Origin: JANMCE01 sp031410595
GTDB taxonomy: Bacteria; Actinomycetota; Acidimicrobiia; Acidimicrobiales; Ilumatobacteraceae
Direction of reading: 5' to 3'
Length of the DNA: 45,764 nucleotides
Assembly (NCBI GenBank): GCA_031410595.1
Contig: JANNZM010000077.1
Span: forward strand, 1 to 45,764
The notes beneath the pieces were generated by a model. That model had not been told where the DNA came from, searched no databases, and worked only from the letters and a program-made list of their open reading frames with translations. Position numbers and translations under genes: made by a program. Of the stretch, positions 8,067 to 16,611 are shown piece by piece. Position 1 is the stretch's first letter. The number at the start of each line of letters is the position of its first letter.

Positions 8067-9311
8067 TCAGGCGGCGACCTCGGCCGGTACCGCGAGGGGG
8101 AGGGTGAAGCCCGATTTCAACACGCGCACGCCCACCACGACTGCCGCAAAAACGATGCCGGCGTACATCGTGGTTTGACCGAGTCCGATGCGGTCACCAA
8201 TGGCACCCTGCAACAGCGCCCCGAGCGGGTACACCAGCCCGAGGATGGTGGTGTTCACCGACACGGCCCGCCCTCGCAACGACGCCGGCGCGCGAGTCTG
8301 CGACGCGGATGAGAACGTGATGAGCGCCATCATGTAGAGCCCGCCGAGTACACCGATGGCAATCGCGGTGGGCACGATACCGTAGCGGGACAGACCGCCA
8401 TAGGCGATCAGCGCAACAGGCATCGTCCACATGACCAACCGCAGCATCCAGCGACCGCCATAGCGCTTGGTCAGTGTGGAAACGGTCAGCGCGCCAAGCA
8501 CGGCACCGAGGCCCTGGGATGCAACAAGGATCGGCAGGAAGCGCTTCTCGTTGTGCAACACCTTGTTGGCCAAGGCGGGCACAAGTCCAATGAACGGAGC
8601 GGCCAGGAACGTGTTCAGCAGCATGGCCCGAGTGGACACCCAAAGCCCCGGTTCGCGGCGTACGAACGAAAAGCCACGCGCCATCGACTGCCACCATCCG
8701 GTGTCGGCAACCGCCCGCGCGGGTGTCGGCGGAATGGTGATGAGCAGCAGCGTGATCACGACGGCCAGAAAGCTCACGGTATTGATGAGCAATGCCCAAC
8801 CGACACTTCCCACTGCGATCACCAAGCCGGCCAGTGCAGGCCCGATCACTCGACCGAGGTTCCACTGCGCCGACCCGAGCCCGATCGCCGCGGTCACTTC
8901 ATCAGGCGGAACCAGGTCACGCACGATCGACTGGTATGCCGGAAACGCCACCGCGTTCGCCGCGCCGCTTACGAAGACAACGAGCGCGATGACACCGGGC
9001 CGCAGGTTCGAGGCGAACGCCAACGCGCAGAGCAGACCGGCGCCGATGGTTTGGAAGAGCGTCGATGCGATCAGCACCGGCTTGCGGGGGAACCGGTCGG
9101 CAATTACTCCGCCGACCGGCGACAGCAGGCCGCTCGGCACGAACCCGGCCGCCGCGATGATGCCCGACCACACCGCCTTTCCCGTGCTCTCGGCCACGAA
9201 CGCGCCGAGCGCAATCGTCTCCATCCACGTGCCGATATTGGAGATGAAGTTGCCCGTCCAATACAGCGTGTAGTCGCGATAGCGGAATGGACTGAACGCA
9301 CCTTTAGGCAT
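8067..9311 (-). CDS. MFS exporter, MFS_3/EntS-like
   Basis: A 414-residue major facilitator protein. The opening FSPFRYRDYTLYWTGNFISN and the segment DRFPRKPVLIAS between helices 2 and 3 are typical of the MFS_3 group, which includes the enterobactin exporter EntS and many uncharacterised actinobacterial exporters. The frame is open to 9545, but that extension is arginine/serine-rich and overlaps the racemase-like gene; ATG 9311 gives the canonical N-terminus. Substrate cannot be inferred. It lies 37 bases downstream of the racemase-like gene on the same strand and may be co-transcribed. Confidence 0.87.
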   Translation of the reverse strand: MPKGAFSPFRYRDYTLYWTGNFISNIGTWMETIALGAFVAESTGKAVWSGIIAAAGFVPSGLLSPVGGVIADRFPRKPVLIASTLFQTIGAGLLCALAFASNLRPGVIALVVFVSGAANAVAFPAYQSIVRDLVPPDEVTAAIGLGSAQWNLGRVIGPALAGLVIAVGSVGWALLINTVSFLAVVITLLLITIPPTPARAVADTGWWQSMARGFSFVRREPGLWVSTRAMLLNTFLAAPFIGLVPALANKVLHNEKRFLPILVASQGLGAVLGALTVSTLTKRYGGRWMLRLVMWTMPVALIAYGGLSRYGIVPTAIAIGVLGGLYMMALITFSSASQTRAPASLRGRAVSVNTTILGLVYPLGALLQGAIGDRIGLGQTTMYAGIVFAAVVVGVRVLKSGFTLPLAVPAEVAA

Positions 9312-9348
9312 GACGCCCTGCAGGGTATCGGGCCGGGTAGGCCGAAGC

Positions 9349-10308
9349 TCAGGTGACGAACTGAACCCGGTCGGGCCACACGCGGGTGAGCGGCTGTTGC
9401 ACGTCGACCTGATCGCCGACCGACGGCAGCGGGCTGCCGAGCGGCACGACGAGCATCGAGGTATGCATGTGCGGCGGCTCGTGAAGGGCCACCCGTCGAC
9501 GCTCGAAGTGGAACGGACTGCGGCCATCGGGCAGCGGCTGGACACCGTGCGCGGTGCCGGCCGACACCATCACGAGATGCCCGTCCTCATCCACTGGCCA
9601 GCGCCGATAGCCGGCGCTCTGCCCGCTTTCCACCGGTCTCACCTCAACGACATCGGCAACCAGTTTGAGATGCTCCTTGTCACCGATCCAGAGTTCGGTG
9701 CCGATGCGAGGCCGAAGACGCAGTCGCGGAAAGGCTGGCTTGAGGGCAACGATCTCGGCAGCCGTGAGATGACTCACGTAGACGGTGGCGTCGCCCGAGA
9801 TCGACTCGAGAAGACTTTGCGCCTCCATCACATTGCTGCCGGCCGGTTGCGGGAGCGGCAGGTGAAGTGCGTAGCCGTGCACATGAAGCCCGGCCGTGTC
9901 TGCTGCGGCGGCGACCCGGGAGAGTTCCTCGAGATTGGCTCCGTAGCGACGCATCGAACTGACCATTTTGACGATGACCCGATGTCTGCGCCCCGCAAGC
10001 GCGGTCACGTCTGCCATCGAACCAACCGTGAGGATGGTGTCCGGTGACGGCTGCATCCCGGCAAGATCCGACGCGACGATAGGCGTCAGCACGATCTGAT
10101 GTGGTCCGCTCGGTGGAAGGTCGGTCAGCTCGTGAACGGTTCCGACTGCCAGCTCATCGGCACCAAACTGGGTGGCCAGACCAATGAGTCCCGGACGACC
10201 GAAGCCGTAGCCGTTTCCTTTGACGACGGGCACGATGCCCGGGTGCATCGTCCATGTATGCTGTACCCGCTCACGCCAGCCCGATTCCACCATCAGCGTG
10301 AATGCCAC
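9349..10308 (-). CDS. Alanine-racemase-like PLP protein
   Basis: A 319-residue protein with an alanine racemase N-terminal TIM-barrel. PVVKGNGYGFG (from about residue 27) matches the family PVVKANAYGHG block, and Lys30 would bind PLP. The C-terminal beta domain is present (DVVEVRPVESGQSAGYRRW). It is about 50 residues shorter than normal Alr, lacks the usual N-terminal strand, and the conserved GYADG block is replaced by VSAGTAHGV. It may be a diverged alanine racemase, another amino-acid racemase or a PLP carrier. Divergent from the DUF4395 gene. Confidence 0.75.
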   Translation of the reverse strand: MAFTLMVESGWRERVQHTWTMHPGIVPVVKGNGYGFGRPGLIGLATQFGADELAVGTVHELTDLPPSGPHQIVLTPIVASDLAGMQPSPDTILTVGSMADVTALAGRRHRVIVKMVSSMRRYGANLEELSRVAAAADTAGLHVHGYALHLPLPQPAGSNVMEAQSLLESISGDATVYVSHLTAAEIVALKPAFPRLRLRPRIGTELWIGDKEHLKLVADVVEVRPVESGQSAGYRRWPVDEDGHLVMVSAGTAHGVQPLPDGRSPFHFERRRVALHEPPHMHTSMLVVPLGSPLPSVGDQVDVQQPLTRVWPDRVQFVT

Positions 10309-10376
10309 CCATTCAGCCTATGCGGCCCGGCAATTCCCGAGTTGTTTGATCGGCTTTATCGGATATAGTTCGTGGT

Positions 10377-10892
10377 ATGGCCGGTATCTTCACTTTCCCG
10401 AAGCTCGTGAACGAAAAGGCAGCCCGCAGTGCGGCTGGTGGCGTCGTTGTTTTGTGCGCCACGTATCTGGTCAGTGGGTTCCGCTGGCTACTGCCGGCGC
10501 TGGCCATCGGGTTCCTGCTCCGGGTCGCCGCCGGTCCGCGCTTCTCCCCGCTCGGACGGTTGGCCGTCCACGTCATCGCCCCTCGCTTTGGCGCCGCCAA
10601 GCTTGTTCCCGGCCCACCCAAGCGCTTCGCTCAAGGGATCGGCGCGACGTTGTCGGTCGGTGCCGTGCTGGCCAGTTTCGGGTTCCATTCCACCGGTGCC
10701 GCGTGGGTGCTCATCGCGATGATTTTGGTTGCCGCCTCGCTTGAGGCCCTTGCGGGCATCTGCCTTGGCTGCATCATCTTTGCTCAGCTCATGAAGCGCG
10801 GCGTCATACCGACCGACGTGTGCGAATCCTGCAACGACATCACCGACCGCTTGATCGCCGCTCGAAACGCGAAGGTCGCGGCCAGCTCGTAA
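10377..10892 (+). CDS. DUF4395-family membrane protein
   Basis: A 171-residue protein with about four hydrophobic segments. The opening FPKLVNEKAARSAAGGVVVL and the later GICLGCIIFAQLMKRGVIP are typical of DUF4395, whose members often neighbour thioredoxin or rhodanese genes. Cysteines at CLGC and near the C-terminus (CESC) could take part in thiol chemistry, but no function is established. The 3' end overlaps the end of the converging mftF gene by 53 bases. Confidence 0.82.
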   Translation: MAGIFTFPKLVNEKAARSAAGGVVVLCATYLVSGFRWLLPALAIGFLLRVAAGPRFSPLGRLAVHVIAPRFGAAKLVPGPPKRFAQGIGATLSVGAVLASFGFHSTGAAWVLIAMILVAASLEALAGICLGCIIFAQLMKRGVIPTDVCESCNDITDRLIAARNAKVAASS

Positions 10893-12198
10893 AGTCCGGC
10901 GTCACCGGTTCGAGTGTGCGTGCCCGCCACGCCCCTTGCCAAAGTCCGAAGCCGTACGCTCCGTCGTCGAGCACTCGAAGAACCATATAGCGAGCCGGGT
11001 CGAGCTTCGGGCGATCCTTCTGCCAGTCCATCAACGCCGGAATGATGGCCGATGCCAACACCGCTCGACGCGCCCGCTTCGAGATGACGGCGGCGAGAAG
11101 CGCAAGGGGCCACCAGGCGCGGGTAATTGCAGATGCAATTTGTTTTGCCGCGCCGAGATGACCGTACCGAACCAGGTTGAGCGCGGCCTTCTTCGGCAGG
11201 GAGGGCAACTTTTTGGTCAGCGCCACGGCTGTTCCGGCCGCGACCCCAAGGGCTGCGATCGGATGGCCGAGACCCACCAGACCCCACACACCAGCGCTCC
11301 ATCCGCTCACACCGAGCGGGGCCAGCGCACCCGGGTGCCGGGTCGCCAAGGGTCCGGCGGACTGGCCATAGCCCTGCCGTTGTCTGAGCCACGAAGCCAG
11401 CGACGGCCGGGTGGCGTGGTGAACGACGACTGACGGTTCGTAACGCACGATGTAACCGGCATCGACCAACCGCCACATGAGGTCGACGTCCTCGCCCGTT
11501 CGCAAGCCCGGGTCGAACCCCCACAGAGTCCGCAGCACATCGGCGCGCACGACGATCGCTGCGGTCGGCAGGTAGCTCACCCGCGTCCTGGCCCGCACGC
11601 GCGCTGGCTCGGATCCGAGATCGATCGGCGACCGCACCGCCTCGAATCGCGCCAGCACACCGTCGCCCAGGGTCGCCATAACGCGGGGCGCAACCAACGC
11701 GACGCGGCCATCGACGAAGTGGGGCAGCAGTCCATCGATCCACCCGGGTGTGGTCAACACATCGGCATCGACGAACGCCACGAGCGGCGTGGTGACCTCA
11801 GTCAAGCCGGTCGTGCGGGCTGCACCCGGGCCGCCGTTGGTCTGACGTCGCAGGTGGACTGCATGAAGCGGAACGGTCGGCCGACCTTCGGGCGACGCGT
11901 CGTCTACCACGACCATTCGGGGGCCCAGATCGGCAACGCATACCGGCCCGAATGCGGGTACAACGAATGTGACATCGTCGGCCGTGAAGGGTCCGGGTTC
12001 GCTCGGTTGGGGATGGAGAACACCCGCATCGGTGAGCCGATCGATCAGCACGTTGCGGGCCAGATCCTCACCATCTCGCAGGCGGGCCAGCATCTTCACA
12101 CCGCCCCCGGTCAAGGTGAACAACCGCAGCGGCGAACCGCCCATGATCTGCCTGCCATCACCGAGTATCTGGAGTGAGCGGTCGATGCCGTACTTCAT
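10840..12198 (-). CDS. mftF: Mycofactocin glycosyltransferase MftF
   Basis: A 452-residue family-2 glycosyltransferase of the mycofactocin system. An N-terminal section typical of the family (YGIDRSLQILGDGRQIMGGS) precedes the GT2 domain (about 85-300), with VDDAS, the DxD-type AFVDAD and GEDVDLMWRLVDAG motifs. Hydrophobic segments in the C-terminal third fit a membrane-associated enzyme. MftF adds beta-1,4-linked glucose units to the mature cofactor. Its start overlaps the end of mftE by four bases (ATGA), so the two are translationally coupled. No mftD lies next to it. Confidence 0.93.
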   Translation of the reverse strand: MKYGIDRSLQILGDGRQIMGGSPLRLFTLTGGGVKMLARLRDGEDLARNVLIDRLTDAGVLHPQPSEPGPFTADDVTFVVPAFGPVCVADLGPRMVVVDDASPEGRPTVPLHAVHLRRQTNGGPGAARTTGLTEVTTPLVAFVDADVLTTPGWIDGLLPHFVDGRVALVAPRVMATLGDGVLARFEAVRSPIDLGSEPARVRARTRVSYLPTAAIVVRADVLRTLWGFDPGLRTGEDVDLMWRLVDAGYIVRYEPSVVVHHATRPSLASWLRQRQGYGQSAGPLATRHPGALAPLGVSGWSAGVWGLVGLGHPIAALGVAAGTAVALTKKLPSLPKKAALNLVRYGHLGAAKQIASAITRAWWPLALLAAVISKRARRAVLASAIIPALMDWQKDRPKLDPARYMVLRVLDDGAYGFGLWQGAWRARTLEPVTPDFTSWPRPSRFERRSSGR

Positions 12199-12857
12199 GG
12201 CCGGTCCACAACGGCGCCAAGGCTGGCGACCAGGTCGGTCAGCAGGTGGCGACCATGTTGCGCCGTGGCACCGGTCGGGTCACCCAGCACGCCGTTCGGG
12301 CTGACCGCATGGACTCCAGCGGTTCGTAGCGCAGGGAGGAGCACCGTGATCGATTCGGTCGCGCCCATCTGGGCCGCCTCCATCCGAACCATCTCCGGCC
12401 CGATGGCGAGCATCAGCGATGTCTCGGTGCGGCCGGCGTGCGCATCACCACCCGCAATGGTGGGCGACCATGCCTCGAGCGTTCGACCTTCAGCCGTCAG
12501 CGTACGGATGGCCGACCGCAGCCCGTCAACGTTGCCGCCGTGTCCGTTGACCAGCACGACGCGGTCGGCCCAGTCGGCCGACCGCACCAACTCGATAATG
12601 ACCATGGCCAGTACGTCGGATCCGATGGACAACGTGCCGGCGAAGGCGGCGTGCTCCCCAGAAGCGCCGTAGGCGACGGCTGGTGCAACGCGTACGCCGA
12701 CCCGGGTCGAGGCAACCCCGTTCGCCACCGCCACCGCGATTCGAGTGTCGGTATCCAGCGGCAAGTGCGGCCCGTGCTGCTCGCACGAACCGAGCGGAAT
12801 CAGCAACACGCCCGGCAACTCCACTACCTGGGGCCAACTCGTGTCACCTAGGTACAT
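12195..12857 (-). CDS. mftE: Mycofactocin precursor peptide peptidase MftE
   Basis: A 220-residue creatininase-family metalloenzyme. LIPLGSCEQHGPHLPLDTDT carries the metal-binding E-x-H and D-x-D residues, VNGHGGN is the conserved histidine block, and DAHAGRTETS supplies the late ligand. In the mycofactocin pathway MftE cleaves the modified MftA peptide and releases the C-terminal Val-Tyr-derived dipeptide. I chose ATG 12857; the frame is open to 12938, but that extension lacks family similarity and would leave no promoter gap to the divergent Nudix gene. First gene of the mftE-mftF unit, about 13.5 kb from mftA-B-C. Confidence 0.92.
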   Translation of the reverse strand: MYLGDTSWPQVVELPGVLLIPLGSCEQHGPHLPLDTDTRIAVAVANGVASTRVGVRVAPAVAYGASGEHAAFAGTLSIGSDVLAMVIIELVRSADWADRVVLVNGHGGNVDGLRSAIRTLTAEGRTLEAWSPTIAGGDAHAGRTETSLMLAIGPEMVRMEAAQMGATESITVLLPALRTAGVHAVSPNGVLGDPTGATAQHGRHLLTDLVASLGAVVDRP

Positions 12858-12936
12858 GCCCCCATCGTGGCAGCTCCGAATCGCTGCTCGGGCAATCGGC
12901 CCGCGCTGAGGCGTGGTCTCCTGGCAAGCTGGCGAC

Positions 12937-13401
12937 ATGAGTGACGTTCACACACGCACCGCGGCTCGGGCGATTCTGATCGATGGCCGAGAGCGGGTGC
13001 TGCTGATCTGGGGTTGTGATCCGGCCAAACCAGAAAAAGGTAGCTGGTGGTACACGCCCGGCGGCGGTGTGGAGCCGGGAGAGTCGTTCACCGAGGCCCT
13101 CCGACGCGAACTTCAGGAGGAGATCGGGCTCGATGTCGATCACGTCGGTGAGGTCATCTTCGAGGCAACCAGCCGCTTCGATTACGACGGCCGCCAGTTC
13201 CATCAGCGAAATCTGTTTTTCGAGGTGCGGGTCGACGATTTTGAGGCCGACCTTTCGGCACTCTCGGCCGAGGAACGTCTGGGCATCTTGTCGGTGCACT
13301 GGCTCACGCTCGACGAGATGCGCAACACGCCGCACTTCATCCATCCACCGACGCTGCCCGACATCGTGGCCAACCTGCTGGCCAGCGACGGGGTTATTTG
13401 A
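12937..13401 (+). CDS. Nudix hydrolase
   Basis: A 154-residue Nudix protein. The Nudix box runs from GGGVEPGES to RRELQEEIGL and matches the G-x5-E-x7-REU-x-EE-x-G consensus, whose glutamates bind Mg2+. The family hydrolyses nucleoside diphosphates linked to another group; the substrate here is unknown. The preceding WWYTPGGG is typical of the subgroup. Start ATG 12937 leaves about 79 bases to the divergent mftE. The end overlaps the 3' end of converging infA by eight bases. Confidence 0.9.
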   Translation: MSDVHTRTAARAILIDGRERVLLIWGCDPAKPEKGSWWYTPGGGVEPGESFTEALRRELQEEIGLDVDHVGEVIFEATSRFDYDGRQFHQRNLFFEVRVDDFEADLSALSAEERLGILSVHWLTLDEMRNTPHFIHPPTLPDIVANLLASDGVI

Positions 13402-13618
13402 AGCGGTAGGTGATGCGGGCCTTGGTGAGGTCGTACGGGGACAGTTCCACCTGCACACGGTCACCGGGTAACACGCGAATGCGGTTCTTGCGCATCTTGC
13501 CACTCAGGTGGCCGAGTACGTCGTGACCGTTATCAAGCGTGATACGGAAATGGCCACCCTTCAGTGACTCACTGGCCAAACCTTCGAAGACAATCGCTTC
13601 TTCTTTCTCCTGCGCCAA
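13394..13618 (-). CDS. infA: Translation initiation factor IF-1
   Basis: A 74-residue S1/OB-fold protein. EGLASESLKGGHFRITLDNG, LGHLSGKMRKNRIRVLPGD and VELSPYDLTKARITYR are the highly conserved IF-1 blocks, and the length is normal. IF-1 binds the 30S A site during initiation. It stands apart from the usual ribosomal-protein/rpmJ context. The N-terminus (AQEKEEAIVFEG) is slightly longer than in many actinobacterial IF-1 proteins. Confidence 0.95.
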   Translation of the reverse strand: MAQEKEEAIVFEGLASESLKGGHFRITLDNGHDVLGHLSGKMRKNRIRVLPGDRVQVELSPYDLTKARITYRFK

Positions 13619-13662
13619 AACTCAACACCTCTCGTACACAGACCTGGAGTAACAAGGTTAGG

Positions 13663-15168
13663 TCACAATGAGGCCAAAACACCTTTCTGCGGGGTAGCAA
13701 TTGGACGAAGTTCGTGGAAGAGGTCGGCCTGGAAGTGCCGCGTTCGACGCCAGTAGTCCCAGGTGAAGCCGGGCCAGAGCGTGTCGATGTGCCCATCAGC
13801 CGACTGATACCAGCTCTTGCAGCCACTCATCCAGACGGTCTTTCGCATCTTGTTCTGGACGTCGCGGTAGGCCTTTGCCTGCACATCGGCGCGCAGATCG
13901 AGGGCCCGCACCTCGCCTTTTAACCAGCTCTCCTTCAGGCGTTTGACGGCTCCGCAGACATAGTTGAGCTGAGCTTCGACCATGAACACAATCGAGTTGT
14001 GACCGAGGCCGGTGTTGGGCCCAACCATCAAGAACAGGTTGGGATAGCCCGCCACCGTCGTGCCCAGGTGGCTGCGGGCGCCGGTGTGCCACGCCTCACT
14101 GATCTCCACCCCATCTCGACCGAACACTCGCATCGGCGCCAGGAATCCGGTGGCGGCAAACCCGGTGCCGAAGATGAGCGTGTCGGCCTCATGCACCGTG
14201 CCGTCGACGGTGCGGACTCCGTTGAACACCACCGATTCGATGCCCTCGGTCACCAGGTCGACATTGGGTCGCGTCAACGCCGGATACCAGTCGTTGGAGA
14301 GCAACAACCGCTTGCACCCGGGCTTGATAGTGGGCGTGACTTTTCGACGGAGTTCGGGGTCTTGGATCTGCGCGGCGATGAACTGGCGGCCACCTTTGTC
14401 GACCTTGTCGAGAATGCCCTTGCCTTTGCCGAGGAAGCCGACGGCCAGCAGTTCCTGACGGGCGTAGATCTTCCAACGCAGCAGCCGCTGCACCAGCGGT
14501 ACTCGTTTGAACCGACGCATCTCTTTGTCGGTGAAGGGGCGGTCTTCACGTGGGACGACCCATGCCGCGGTGCGTTGGAAGACGGAGAGGTGAGCAACCT
14601 TGGGGGCGATCTCGGGCACGAATTGCACTGCGCTGGCGCCGGTGCCGACCACAGCTACGCGTCTGCCGGCCAGGTCGTGATCATGGTTCCATCGGGCTGA
14701 ATGGAACACGGTTCCGGCGAAGGTTTCGATACCGGGAAGCGCCGGAAACGCTGGACGGCTGAGCGGCCCGGTGCCGTTGACAACAACATCAAAGCGTTCA
14801 GGCTCCTGTCCCGGCGAACTGATGGCCCAGGTGCAGGTGGCGTCGTCCCAGCGAGCTTCGGTGACCTCGGTGTTGAAGCGGATGAGCGGGCGAAGGTTGT
14901 ACTTGTTGGTCACCCGCTTGAGATACGCCAGGATCTCGGGCTGCTGCGGATAGGCGCGGGTCCAGTTCGGGTTCGGCTCGAACGAAAACGAGTAGAGGTT
15001 CGACGGAATGTCGCACGCGCACCCCGGGTAGGTGTTGGCCCGCCACGTGCCGCCGACCTCGTCGGCCTGTTCGAAGATGACGATGTCGTTGTCGTCCTGC
15101 AGCTTGACTGCGGCGCCCAGTCCGGAGAACCCCGCTCCGATGATGGCGATCCGCAACCGTGGCGACAT
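13663..15168 (-). CDS. Flavin-containing Baeyer-Villiger-type monooxygenase
   Basis: A 501-residue class B flavoprotein monooxygenase. The FAD Rossmann motif is IIGAGFSGLG (about 9-18) and the NADPH motif is VVGTGASAVQ (about 173). The Baeyer-Villiger fingerprint F-x-G-x3-H-x3-W is present at Phe150, His156 and Trp160. Such enzymes use NADPH and O2 to insert oxygen into ketones, giving esters or lactones, or oxidise soft heteroatoms; the substrate is unknown. The length is normal. It is 45 bases from infA on the same strand and is followed by the CcdA operon. Confidence 0.88.
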   Translation of the reverse strand: MSPRLRIAIIGAGFSGLGAAVKLQDDNDIVIFEQADEVGGTWRANTYPGCACDIPSNLYSFSFEPNPNWTRAYPQQPEILAYLKRVTNKYNLRPLIRFNTEVTEARWDDATCTWAISSPGQEPERFDVVVNGTGPLSRPAFPALPGIETFAGTVFHSARWNHDHDLAGRRVAVVGTGASAVQFVPEIAPKVAHLSVFQRTAAWVVPREDRPFTDKEMRRFKRVPLVQRLLRWKIYARQELLAVGFLGKGKGILDKVDKGGRQFIAAQIQDPELRRKVTPTIKPGCKRLLLSNDWYPALTRPNVDLVTEGIESVVFNGVRTVDGTVHEADTLIFGTGFAATGFLAPMRVFGRDGVEISEAWHTGARSHLGTTVAGYPNLFLMVGPNTGLGHNSIVFMVEAQLNYVCGAVKRLKESWLKGEVRALDLRADVQAKAYRDVQNKMRKTVWMSGCKSWYQSADGHIDTLWPGFTWDYWRRTRHFQADLFHELRPIATPQKGVLASL

Positions 15169-15178
15169 CCACCCGACG

Positions 15179-15883
15179 CTACCCCGCTTGGATCGTGGGG
15201 AAGAAGCGGGCCAGACCAGAAGTGAGGCGGGCGTACTGGCCGCTCAGCAGCAACACGCCGAGGAGGCAAAGCAACACGCCCGCTACCCGCTCGATCGGTT
15301 TCGACACCTTGCGCAAACGCACCCCGATACTCGGCCAACTGGCGATGAGCAACGAGGCAGCAAGGAACGGGACGCCGATACCGGCGGCATACGCGATTAG
15401 CAACGTGGCTCCGGTGACGGCGCTGGCCGACTTGGCAGCGACGACAAGCGCCGCGCCGAGCAGTGGTCCGACACACGGTGTCCAGGCGGCCCCGAACGCC
15501 AGACCGAGCACGAGAGGCCGGGCCGCCGAGGCCGCCGATGGCAGCTCTTTTATGGCCCGGAACTCACGCATGGCCGGGCCGCGCAGTACGCCGAGCAGCA
15601 CCAGACCGAAGCCCAGAACCAGGAGCCCGCCGATGCGCTGGACCCAGGTTTGCAAGGCTGCCAACTTCGAGCCGGCCAGCCCTGCCAACATGCCGAACAG
15701 AGCGAACACGGTCGCGAAACCGGCGATGAACACGAGCGTGGACGACACCATCTTGCCCGGCTTCGAGGCGGTGGCCGATCCGGTGATCATGCCAAGATAC
15801 GCGGGCACCAGCGGCACCACGCAGGGAGCGAGGAACGAGGCGACACCTGCACCGAAAAGGGCGAAGTACGCCGCCGGGCTCAT
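15179..15883 (-). CDS. CcdA-type cytochrome c biogenesis/thiol-disulfide transporter
   Basis: A 234-residue integral membrane protein of the DsbD/CcdA family with six predicted helices. The two catalytic cysteines sit in mirrored proline contexts: LAPCVVPL (Cys21) and WTPCVGPLL (Cys137). CcdA passes reducing equivalents from cytosolic thioredoxin to extracytoplasmic thiol proteins. It overlaps the upstream membrane thioredoxin by one base (TGATG), so together they form a split equivalent of mycobacterial DipZ. Last gene of the four-gene regulator-kinase-thioredoxin-CcdA operon. Confidence 0.92.
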   Translation of the reverse strand: MSPAAYFALFGAGVASFLAPCVVPLVPAYLGMITGSATASKPGKMVSSTLVFIAGFATVFALFGMLAGLAGSKLAALQTWVQRIGGLLVLGFGLVLLGVLRGPAMREFRAIKELPSAASAARPLVLGLAFGAAWTPCVGPLLGAALVVAAKSASAVTGATLLIAYAAGIGVPFLAASLLIASWPSIGVRLRKVSKPIERVAGVLLCLLGVLLLSGQYARLTSGLARFFPTIQAG

Positions 15884-16611
15884 CAGACTTTTTCGGCGCG
15901 GGGTGACGCAGGATCGACACCGAGCAGCGCACGGATCGCGTCTTCGGTCTCGTCGTAAGAACCTTCACCGATGTGCTCATAGCGACGCTGACCCTGCTGG
16001 TCGTGCAAGTACATGTTGGGCCAGTAGTGGTTCTGGAATGCCTGCCAGATGGTGCGGTCGGGATCGAGCGCAATGGGATAGGTGATGTTGTTCTCGGTGA
16101 CGAACTTTTGAATGTTGTCCACCTTGCCCTCGTAGTCGAACTCAGGGGTGTGGATAGACAGGGTGATCAGACCGTCCTTGGCGTAACGGGCGTGCCAAGC
16201 CTTCACGTGGGGCAACACGTTCTTGCAGTTGTAGCAACCAAAGGTCCAGAACTCATACAGCACCACCTTGCCCTTGAGGTCGGCAGGCGTGAGCCCAGGT
16301 GTGTTTATCCACCCTGTCGGCGCAACGTCTGGCGCAGATGGGCTCAATACGGGAAGGGTGACGGCTGGTTTCGCGGCAGCGGTCGCAGGAGCCGCGGCTC
16401 CAGCGGTCGTTACCGCATCAGCCGCCGCGGCCGTCGTAGCCCCCGGCGTGGGGGCAGCGGCCGGTGCAGCTGCGGTTACGATCTTTTGGGCGGATGTACG
16501 ACGGGACACCGCAATCGCACCGACAGACAGGACGGCGAGTACAACGAAGCCGATCAGGAACTTGGGCGACTGCTTGGCGGGCAGTGCGTCGTCCAAAGGT
16601 ACCTCGTTCAT
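15883..16611 (-). CDS. Membrane-anchored thioredoxin-like protein (DipZ C-terminal/TlpA type)
   Basis: A 242-residue protein. It has one N-terminal membrane helix (about 18-36), an alanine/threonine/proline-rich linker (about 45-100) and an extracytoplasmic thioredoxin-like domain with active site CYNC at 126-129. The context FGCYNCKNVLPHVKAWHARY and the later SIHTPEFDYE resemble the C-terminal half of DipZ. Expected role: redox partner of the adjacent CcdA for secreted thiol proteins. ATG 16611 was chosen because the longer frame reads antisense-like arginine-rich sequence; it overlaps the kinase stop by four bases. Confidence 0.88.
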   Translation of the reverse strand: MNEVPLDDALPAKQSPKFLIGFVVLAVLSVGAIAVSRRTSAQKIVTAAAPAAAPTPGATTAAAADAVTTAGAAAPATAAAKPAVTLPVLSPSAPDVAPTGWINTPGLTPADLKGKVVLYEFWTFGCYNCKNVLPHVKAWHARYAKDGLITLSIHTPEFDYEGKVDNIQKFVTENNITYPIALDPDRTIWQAFQNHYWPNMYLHDQQGQRRYEHIGEGSYDETEDAIRALLGVDPASPRAEKV

